In this document: piece by piece, positions 1 to 6,397 of the stretch | Layout of the letters: each line of letters begins with the position of its first letter | Numbering within the stretch: position 1 is the stretch's first letter | DNA from: a bacterium | GTDB lineage: Bacteria; Arandabacterota; Arandabacteria; Arandabacterales; JALGWA01 | Reading direction: 5' to 3' | DNA: 9,845 bases | Assembly (NCBI GenBank): GCA_025774425.1 | Contig: JALGWA010000052.1 | Location: 1 to 9,845 of the forward strand | Made by a program: the position numbers and the translations under genes | Notes under the pieces: generated by a model | Told to the model about the DNA's origin: nothing | Databases searched by the model: none | What the model saw: the letters and a program-made list of their open reading frames with translations, nothing else

Positions 1-1
1 T

Positions 2-1517
2 TGTATCTCGCCGGCGCTCGGCGCCAGGAAGTTGGAGAGCCTGGAGGATCTCCTGCTCGAAGTCCGCGAGGCCCTTCCGCCTACGGATGACGCCCTGCTC
101 GCGGGCCCCATGCTCGGCCGGCCCACGGACAGTTCCGTCACGATCGGCATAGTCGTGTCAGCCCCCGCCGTGGTCTATGTCGAGTACGGAGCGACGGCCG
201 GCGGCGACGGCGGAGCTTCGGACTCCGTCGCCATAGGTTGTGAGGGCCCTTTGGGGAGTTCGGCCGAAATCACGCTGACGGGGCTTTCGCGCGGCACGGA
301 GTATCACTACAGAATCATGGCCCGCACGAGCGCCGCCGCCGACTTCAGGGAAGCGGCCCGCGGGCGTTTCCGGACGCAGCGCCCGAGGGGGGGGATTCAC
401 CTTCACCGTCCAGGCGGATTCCCATCTCAACGAGCTCCTGACGGGCGGGCGCACCAGGAAGGCGAGGCTCTACAGCCTTGTCCTCGACAACGCCCTCGCC
501 GACCATCCGGATTTCCACATGGACATGGGCGACTTCGCGGGCATCGAACGGTACTCGGGTGGCAGCGCACGGACGCTGTCCGAAGCTTTCGAGCGCTATC
601 TCCTCCAACGGGTGTTCCTCGGGCGCATGAGCCCCTATGTCCCCTTCTATCTGGTTATCGGCAATCACGAGGGCGAGGAAGGCTGGCGGCGGCCGCGGCG
701 GGCCGACAGCCTGGAGGTCATCGGCGCCCTGGCGAGGAAGGCCCTGATTCCGAATCCCTACCCCGACGGCTTCTACACCGGGGATGCCGGGGAAACGGAG
801 TGCTGCGGACCGAGGGAGACCTATTACGCCTGGGAATGGGGCGACGCGCTGTTCGTGGTCCTCGATCCCTTCTGGAACACGACGACCCTGCCGCACCGTG
901 CGGGCAAATACGAGTCCAGCGACGACGCGTGGGACTGGACCCTCGGGCTCGAGCAATATAACTGGCTCTACGAAACTCTCCACGCGTCGGACGCGAAGTG
1001 GAAGTTCGTGTTTTCGCACCATGTCACCGGCGGCTACAGGTTCTGGAACGACAAGATCTATCCCTACGGCAGGGGCGGCGTCGCAGTGGCGAAATACAAA
1101 GTCGCCGGCGAGCCGAGCTTCGAGTGGGGCGGCGAAGACGAGAACGGCGACTATGTCTTCGAGGAGAAACGGCCCGGCTGGTCGCACGGACCCGTGCATG
1201 ACATGATGGCGGCCGAGGGCGTCGACATCTTCTTCCACGGGCACGACCATGTTTTCGTCTGTGAGACCCTGGACGGGATCGTCTACCAGGCATGCCCGCA
1301 ACCCGCCAACCCGGGGTATACCGACGGCTTCTTCAGGCCTGAGTTCTACCGCGGGGACAAGAGGAACAACTCGGGGCACCTCCGCGTCGTGGTGTCGCCG
1401 GACTCGGTGAGGGTCGATTACGTCCGCGCGGTGCTCCCCGAGGACGAGCCGCTCGACGAGGACGGGCGCCACGTCATGAACGGGAGCGTGTCCTACTCCT
1501 ACTTGCTCACGAAGTGA
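2..1517 (+). CDS. PAP-like metallophosphoesterase, 5' partial, one frameshift
   Basis: This is a calcineurin-type metallophosphoesterase expected to hydrolyse phosphate esters with a two-metal centre, probably outside the cytoplasm; the substrate is unknown. The first half is read in the frame starting at base 2, which is open to the window edge, so the true start (and any signal peptide) probably lies upstream; the TTG at 32 has little support. It holds an N-terminal purple-acid-phosphatase/fibronectin-like domain (GPMLGRPTDSSVTI, then LSRGTEYHYRI). After an 8-G run at 387-394 the homology continues one frame over. All five metal-site motifs are present there: DSH (417-425), GD (528-533), GNHE (660-671), SHH (1014-1022) and HGHDH (1236-1250). 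Removing one G gives about 504 residues from the edge to the stop. The C-terminus overlaps the convergent glycosyltransferase gene by 19 bp. The broken frame may be a base-calling error or a real mutation. Family call strong; substrate unknown. Confidence 0.85.
387..394 (+). repeat. G8 homopolymer at the frameshift in the metallophosphoesterase
   Basis: Eight consecutive G bases. The PAP-like domain is read in one frame before the run and the catalytic domain in the next frame after it (downstream GFTFTVQADSHLNE). Seven G would make one continuous protein. The run is either a length error, a fixed mutation or a variable tract. Confidence 0.8.
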
Positions 1518-2897
1518 TACAGAGACACGGAATCCGGGTATATCTTCCAGGTCGCGACGGTCTCGAGCCCCGCCGCAAGGCCTTCCGCGAGAGGCGCCGG
1601 CAGCCCGCCCCGCTTGAGCAGCCAGGCGCCGGTCCCGGGCTCGAGCGACAGGAACGGCCGGGCCCCCTCGACCGGGCGCCATAGAATCACGGGATGCTTC
1701 CTCAGAAACTCATCGCCCGCGTAATGCATCACCATGGCATAGGTCTTGGTATCCGCCGGGAAGCTGAGCTTGTCCCGCTCACCCATCCGGGTCTCGAGCT
1801 CCATGACTATGGTGCGCCAGTCGGCGCGATGGCAAGCGTACGGCTCGTGCTGCCCCGGCAAGAGCGGGCTCAGGGAGACCACGGCCAACAGCACCCAGAA
1901 GGCGCGGGACGCCCACCCACGTCCCCGCGCGAAGGCCTCTGCCGCCCGGACCATGCCCGCTCCGACCATGGCGACGGTTACGGGATAAGCGAAGATGAAG
2001 TACTTCGCCGCTATGAAGTGGCCCGGCCTCCATGTCTTGAGAAGGACGAACGGCAGTATCCAGGTCACGAGGAAAAGCAGCGAGGCGCGCCCGTACCTCC
2101 TGGCCGTCAACGCCACGACGACGAGCGCCGCCTGGAACAAGAAGGGAATGGGCCCCTGGCCCATTGAATCGAACAAGGACGTGCCCACGAGTTTGAGCGT
2201 GACGCCGCGGCCGACGCGCCCGCCCGCCCACACCATACGACCGCCCGGCACTGACTCCGAGACGATCCTGCGGAGCACGCCCAGCCACGGCGCATACGCT
2301 ACGGCCACCAGCGCAAGCGTCAGGAGCCCATATACGAACAAGCGATTCCTGTGGGAGGATGTCCAAACCCCGACGGCCGAGTTCCTGAACGCCACCACGA
2401 CCAGGCCACAGGCCTGCGCGGCCACAAGGAACAGAGCGAAGTAATGCGAGTACAGATTGAGCACCGTGCGAGATACGCCCAGGTCGAGAACGCGGAGAAC
2501 GCCAGGAACATCGCATAGGGCCTCAGCTCCGTCGAATACAGCCAGTGGCAGGGGGAGAACGTTGCTATTGCGAGAGCAGCCAGAGCCGCCCCCGGCCGCC
2601 GACGGCCCGCCCCGCAAGAAATATCCCGCCCAGCGAGAGCATCCCGAAAACCAGAGAGAGACAACGGAGGGAGAATTCCGTCGAGGGAAACACGCCGCGC
2701 CAGAGAGCAACGAGAGTGAAATAGAGGGGCGGGTGAAAACCCTTCACACAGTAATCGACGGCGGCCCCGACCGATCCCGTATTCAGCAGGGTGAAACGTT
2801 CGTCGAACCAGATTGCCCGGCCGGCCACGACATATCGCAGGGCGAACGCCGCGACTACCAGTCCGACGGCCGTGAGAATCTGCGAACGTTTCATCAT
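1499..2897 (-). pseudogene. GT39-like membrane glycosyltransferase, two frameshifts
   Basis: This gene encodes a polytopic glycosyltransferase of the PMT/ArnT-like superfamily (GT-C fold), which moves a sugar from a polyprenyl-phosphate donor at the outer membrane face; acceptor unknown. Reading from 2897, the first segment has an N-terminal membrane helix, the acidic loop motif WFDERFTL (D and E expected to be catalytic) and HPPLYFTLVALWRG. Near the C run at 2589-2593 the reading must move to a second frame (AALAALAIATFSP, WLYSTELRPYAMFL). Near 2462-2470 it moves to a third frame (VLNLYSHYFALFLVAAQ), which runs through several membrane helices and a soluble C-terminal tail to the stop at 1499. 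Both shifts are consistent with a missing base. Restored length is about 466 residues. About 15-20 residues normally found between the WAYLAR and YSHYFAL segments seem absent, so the second lesion may be a larger deletion. The start ATG overlaps the stop of the preceding ORF (ATGA), suggesting translational coupling. Confidence 0.8.
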
Positions 2898-3166
2898 TTC
2901 ATCCCGTCAGGTTCCGACACCCAGACCAGGCCCCGCATGCTGCGGACGCGGCGATCAGTTTCCCGCGCTGAGCAATTGAGCTCCACAACCCGCGAATACT
3001 GTCCCAAAACCCCGTTGTCGAATGGCAGGATATCGCCGTTGTCCAACACGGACCTGAGTCTCTCGATGAGCTCCTCGAGGGCGCGTTTCTCATCCCGGGC
3101 CCGCTCCTTTGCACAGAAGGTGGGCGAGACAGGCAGCAAGACCGGCAGGAACACCGTGCGTTTCAT
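2894..3166 (-). CDS. 90-codon ORF, probable arylsulfotransferase relic
   Basis: This short ORF starts at ATG 3166 with a weak ribosome site (AAAGGT about 8 nt upstream) and lies 31 bp after the upstream glycosyltransferase. It begins with a signal-like stretch (MKRTVFLPVLLPV). A charged segment follows, then residues 41-52, LDNGDILPFDNG, match residues 306-317 of the intact arylsulfotransferase-like protein at 5128-6372 (LDNGDILVFDNG) at 11 of 12 positions. YSRVVEL (57-63) matches YSRIIEM there, and LVWVSEPDG near the end resembles IVWTYQTDPP. The propeller blades before and after this module, and the expected active-site His and Arg residues, are missing. It therefore looks like a gene whose N-terminus was joined to one internal module by a deletion. 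The ORF is intact and sits in an operon, so a small product could still be made, but enzymatic activity is not expected. Homology is clear for one module only. Confidence 0.6.
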   Translation of the reverse strand: MKRTVFLPVLLPVSPTFCAKERARDEKRALEELIERLRSVLDNGDILPFDNGVLGQYSRVVELNCSARETDRRVRSMRGLVWVSEPDGMK

Positions 3167-3197
3167 CGAACCGACCTTTGGCCGGATCCACCCCCTC

Positions 3198-4805
3198 TCA
3201 ATCATAGTACTGTTTCGGGCGCGGCGCCAAGCTGCTTGACGCGCCACCACCTCGGCGCAGCGAATACGCGGCGGACAGTGTGACGCCATCAACGACGACC
3301 GCGGCACACTCGGCAGCCTCCGGGAGCGTAGAGCGTTCCCAACGGAAGTTCGTGATGTAGTAGTCGGCGGCCGAAGGATTGTCCACGTATACCAGCCGTG
3401 TCCGCTCGGCAGGCGCCAAGACAAAGGAGTTGTAGTAGCCGGGCTCATTGAGCGAGTGGACGGCGATCCGGCTGCGCCCGTCCTTCTCCAGCAGCGACTC
3501 GAGGAGCCGCCTGTAGGAGAGCCCCCAGTAGTCCATCTCGTACCTGCCCGCCGCACCGCCGACGCCGCCCACGAGGGCGTTGAAGAAGACGTTCTGGTGC
3601 GGGTGACTCCGGATCATGAAGGCCGCCGCGGCGCACATGTTGGCGGCGAGGAGAACCGGCGGCGCGAGGGCGGCGAGCCGGCCCGGCAGCCCTCCCAGCC
3701 GGCGCCTCTGCGCGCCGACCCATGCCAGGCCCATTAGCGCAAGGAGCACGATCGCAGGATAGACGAAGAACATGTGCCGCCACGTGTCGTAGACGACCGC
3801 CCCGGATACCGCCACGAAGCCGAGCGGGACGACGAGCCAGGTGAGAACGAGCAGCATCTCCCTGCGCCTCACGCCGAGCCGGGCGCCCCTGCGGGCTAGG
3901 CCGCGGACGGCGGCCATCAAACCGGTGAGCGCGAGAACGACGTACATCACCGGCAGCGTTATGAGAATCCACATGGTCGTGTAGTACCAGGGAAGTTCGG
4001 TCGACCATACCTCCTCGCCCATGAAGAGCACGGTGGCGCGCCACGCGAACCTCCGCATCGCCTGGAAGGCCTCCATGAAGTTGCCCACGGGATCCGTCCA
4101 GAGCGTCGGCCAGAGAAGCACCGTCAACGGGATGAGAGCGGCACAGAAGACGCCGAGGCGGAGGGCGGCCCCGCGGCGGCCGCCGCCGGCACCGCGCCCG
4201 GCGGCCATCTCATAGAGGAGGCAGGCCGCCGTGACAGCCGGCACGAGCATCCCCATGAGGCGCATGTCCACGAGAACCGCGCAGCACGCGCCGTGCGCGA
4301 GCGACGACCGGAGGCTCCTTCCGTCCAGGCACAGCATGAGCGTGTACATGCACACGATGAACATCGCCATCAAGGGGATGTCCTTGGAGTTGTAGAAGGC
4401 GTGCGCGAAGATGCGGGGACTCACGACGAGCAATGCCGTTCCCACGAGGCCCATCTTCCAGGTTCCGAACATGCGCGCCACGAGGAGATAGAAGAACACC
4501 ACCCCCACGGCGAACATGACGAAGGTGACGAGATGCCGCATCAAGTAGACGTCCCGCAAATCCTCGATACCGAGAGCCCTCTCGACCGAGTACAGCAGCA
4601 ACTCGAAAACGGGCCCGTACACCCTGTGCCGGTCGGCGAGGAGTTCGTCGTCGCCCCGCAGGACGTACTCGTAGACCTTCCTGCCGTACTCGCGCTGGGT
4701 CGGTTCGTCCCAGGAAATGCCGTAGTCCCGGTAGACGCAGAGACCGGTCACGAGCAGGGCGGCGACAAGCGCAACGCCCGCTGCCACTCGAGGCACCCTC
4801 TTCAT
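3198..4805 (-). CDS. GT39/PMT-like integral membrane glycosyltransferase
   Basis: This 535-residue polytopic protein is an intact member of the polyprenyl-phosphate-dependent glycosyltransferase group (GT-C fold). It starts with a membrane helix (residues about 8-24). The first outer loop holds GISWDEPTQREYG, with the D33-E34 pair in the position of the catalytic acidic residues of this superfamily. HRVYGPVFELLLY (60-72) and SPRIFAHAFYNSKDIPLMA (129-147) are characteristic conserved stretches. Many further hydrophobic helices follow, and the last 120 residues or so form a soluble outer-face tail. Length is typical. It is the first gene of the minus-strand group, followed by the 90-codon ORF and then the frameshifted glycosyltransferase. 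No clear Shine-Dalgarno sequence precedes the ATG. The donor sugar and acceptor cannot be read from sequence; protein or lipid-linked glycan modification is the family expectation. Confidence 0.88.
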   Translation of the reverse strand: MKRVPRVAAGVALVAALLVTGLCVYRDYGISWDEPTQREYGRKVYEYVLRGDDELLADRHRVYGPVFELLLYSVERALGIEDLRDVYLMRHLVTFVMFAVGVVFFYLLVARMFGTWKMGLVGTALLVVSPRIFAHAFYNSKDIPLMAMFIVCMYTLMLCLDGRSLRSSLAHGACCAVLVDMRLMGMLVPAVTAACLLYEMAAGRGAGGGRRGAALRLGVFCAALIPLTVLLWPTLWTDPVGNFMEAFQAMRRFAWRATVLFMGEEVWSTELPWYYTTMWILITLPVMYVVLALTGLMAAVRGLARRGARLGVRRREMLLVLTWLVVPLGFVAVSGAVVYDTWRHMFFVYPAIVLLALMGLAWVGAQRRRLGGLPGRLAALAPPVLLAANMCAAAAFMIRSHPHQNVFFNALVGGVGGAAGRYEMDYWGLSYRRLLESLLEKDGRSRIAVHSLNEPGYYNSFVLAPAERTRLVYVDNPSAADYYITNFRWERSTLPEAAECAAVVVDGVTLSAAYSLRRGGGASSSLAPRPKQYYD

Positions 4806-4829
4806 GGGTCTGATTCTAGTGCGCCATCC

Positions 4830-5075
4830 ATGGGACCTGCAAGCACGTACCGCCGCTCTACGCAGTATTGGCTGGAACGACTGCTGCCGTCTGGTTGCTC
4901 TTCACCCAGGGTGTCATCGAGGTCTCCATGGCGAATCATAGAGACGGGACCTCGCCGAGCGATTTCAGGGGCCTGCCATACGGTGCAACCGTCGAGGACG
5001 AAACGAACCCAGAGACAGACAGTACCGGGGGGAGCGCATGTTCTGGAGCGAGCGCAGTTGCACGTCGTGACATAG
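4830..5075 (+). pseudogene. Decayed N-terminal copy of the arylsulfotransferase-like gene
   Basis: This is a remnant paralogue of the intact gene just downstream. From ATG 4830 the first nine codons (MGPASTYRR) read in one frame. With one C restored near 4856 the protein continues LYAVLAGTTAAV, WLLFTQGVIE, then DFRGLPY, VEDETNP. This aligns gaplessly with residues 1-65 of the intact protein (WLLWQTGTID, DFDGLPY, VRDDPNP). At about 5024 the next 21 codons are missing (a net loss near 59 nt), and the alignment resumes in another frame with GGAHVLE (from 5028) against GGAHLLD of the intact protein. Soon after, it meets a stop and the rest of the gene is absent. Divergence is substantial, so the duplication is not recent. 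No function is expected. The start of the divergent glycosyltransferase gene is only 24 bp away. Confidence 0.75.
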
Positions 5076-5115
5076 AGCCTGTTGCCTAATCCCGCACTAT
5101 GTGCGAAGATGTGCC

Positions 5116-5123
5116 GGGGGGGG
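5116..5123 (+). repeat. G8 run in the ribosome-site position of the arylsulfotransferase-like gene
   Basis: Eight G bases end 4 nt before the ATG at 5128. Part of the run could pair with the CCUCC of 16S rRNA and act as the ribosome binding site. A change in its length would alter the spacing to the ATG, and would change frame for any start upstream of it (such as GTG 5101). Confidence 0.6.
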
Positions 5124-5127
5124 CAGA

Positions 5128-6372
5128 ATGCTCACGAGGGGTAGATACACCGCCGCGCTGGTGGTCGCCGCCACCATCGCAATCTCCTTCTGGTTACTCT
5201 GGCAAACAGGCACAATCGACCTGACGACAAATCCCCGCGAAGACAAGACCACCATCGCGGATTTCGACGGGCTGCCCTATCTCTCGTATGTCAGAGACGA
5301 TCCCAATCCCGATAAGAAGGGAGTAATCCTGTACAATCCGAGACTGTCCCACCCCGGCCTGAATCTGCTGACATCAAGACTCGTCGGCGGAGCGCATCTT
5401 CTCGACGTGGATGGGCGAATCGTGCACTCTTGGGCGCCCAATGACACCACCGGCCCTGGCTGGGTCTACTCCGAGATGGACGAAGCCGGCAATTTGCTTG
5501 TCCTAATCGAGGACGTAGGCTTGGCGCAACTTGACTGGGACTCCAGGGTCATCTGGGTCAGTAGACCAGCGGAAAACCCTCTTCTGAACCATGCCAACAA
5601 GGTCGCTTACCACCATGACTTTGCCGTCGCCCACAACGGCGACATATACGTACTGGCCACTGAGGTCCGCCGCGTCCAGCGACAAACAGGGACAAAGAGG
5701 ATACGCGACAACAGCATCGTCGTCTTGACGAGCGACGGTGTCCCTGTCAAGAAGATCTCACTGTACGACCTCCTGCGGGATGCTATCCCTGAAAGCGCCT
5801 TCGAAGAGAAGAAGAGAAAGTTCCCCCGTCTGAGGAGCCGCCTTGCGGGAATCGAGGGCCTCGATGTACTCCACGCCAACACCGTCGAGGTATTACGGCG
5901 GGAGATCCCCGTGGGACAACGAGGCGACCTCCTTTTCTGCGTGCGAAACCTCAACCTCATCGGGGTGCTGGACATCAAGGAGGAACGAGTTGGTTGGACC
6001 TGGGGACCTGGAGTACTTGACCGACCCCACCAGCCGACGGCTCTCGACAATGGAGACATACTGGTGTTCGATAATGGGACGCGCACTAGAGAGTATTCGA
6101 GGATCATCGAGATGAGCCCCGCAACCGGGCAGATTGTCTGGACATACCAGACAGACCCCCCGAATTCGTTCTTCTCCAAGCTGAGGGGCGGCAATCAGAG
6201 GTTGCCCAACGGGAACACCCTGATAACCGAGAGCGACAAGGGCCACGTGTTCGAGATCACTCCCAACGGCGAGATCGTATGGGACTTCTGGAATTTCGAA
6301 ACCAACGAGAAGGGACAAAGAGGGATCATTTACCGCATGATAAGATACGACTTGGATTTCCTCAGACGCTAG
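5128..6372 (+). CDS. Membrane-anchored arylsulfotransferase-like beta-propeller (ASST family)
   Basis: The family transfers sulfate from an aryl sulfate to a phenol or similar acceptor in the periplasm, through a sulfo-histidine and without PAPS. The 414-residue product has an N-terminal signal anchor (residues about 7-26, followed by WQTGTIDL). It then has repeated propeller-blade motifs: GRIVHSW (96-102), HHDFAVAHNGDIYVL (162-176), LHANTVEV (248-255), LFCVRNLN (269-276), RPHQPTALDNGDIL (299-312) and NQRLPNGNTLI (356-366). H162/H163, H249 with N251, R273 and H301 are candidates for the active-site His, His-x-Asn, Arg and His known in the characterised enterobacterial enzyme; this correspondence is inferred from order and motif. 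ATG 5128 is preferred over GTG 5101 because the relic at 4830 aligns residue for residue from this Met. Length is shorter than the enterobacterial enzymes, as is usual for the Arylsulfotran_2-type subgroup. It is the first gene of a plus-strand operon, 25 bp before the sulfatase. Substrates are unknown. Confidence 0.85.
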   Translation: MLTRGRYTAALVVAATIAISFWLLWQTGTIDLTTNPREDKTTIADFDGLPYLSYVRDDPNPDKKGVILYNPRLSHPGLNLLTSRLVGGAHLLDVDGRIVHSWAPNDTTGPGWVYSEMDEAGNLLVLIEDVGLAQLDWDSRVIWVSRPAENPLLNHANKVAYHHDFAVAHNGDIYVLATEVRRVQRQTGTKRIRDNSIVVLTSDGVPVKKISLYDLLRDAIPESAFEEKKRKFPRLRSRLAGIEGLDVLHANTVEVLRREIPVGQRGDLLFCVRNLNLIGVLDIKEERVGWTWGPGVLDRPHQPTALDNGDILVFDNGTRTREYSRIIEMSPATGQIVWTYQTDPPNSFFSKLRGGNQRLPNGNTLITESDKGHVFEITPNGEIVWDFWNFETNEKGQRGIIYRMIRYDLDFLRR

Positions 6373-6384
6373 GCACAGAAAGGC

Positions 6385-6390
6385 GGGGAG
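6385..6390 (+). promoter_or_regulatory. Shine-Dalgarno site deciding the GTG start of the sulfatase
   Basis: GGGGAG lies 7 nt before GTG 6398. It supports GTG as the start and places the signal peptide in frame at the N-terminus. Confidence 0.6.
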
Positions 6391-6397
6391 AGCATTT

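Noticed and set aside
345..1682. Long open minus-strand frame opposite the metallophosphoesterase (445 codons)
   Set aside because: The opposite strand carries all metal-binding motifs of a known family; the minus translation is rich in Arg/Pro/Val without recognisable motifs and overlaps the end of the real minus-strand glycosyltransferase.
1694..3239. Plus-strand open frames opposite the second glycosyltransferase and the 90-codon ORF
   Set aside because: Low-complexity Arg/Pro/Ser-rich translations antisense to segments with clear family motifs; typical of high-GC shadow frames.
4293..5075. Plus-strand open frame of 260 codons opposite the first glycosyltransferase
   Set aside because: His/Glu-rich shadow of the minus-strand gene. 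Only its last few codons (GGAHVLE) are meaningful, as part of the arylsulfotransferase relic.
5093..5105. Short inverted repeat CGCAC-TAT-GTGCG before the arylsulfotransferase-like gene
   Set aside because: A 5-bp stem is expected by chance in GC-rich DNA and no T run or known operator pattern follows; not enough to call a terminator or operator.
5101..5127. GTG 5101 as the start of the arylsulfotransferase-like gene
   Set aside because: It would read through the G8 run and add MRRCAGGGR, with no homologous match; the relic at 4830 aligns from the Met at 5128.
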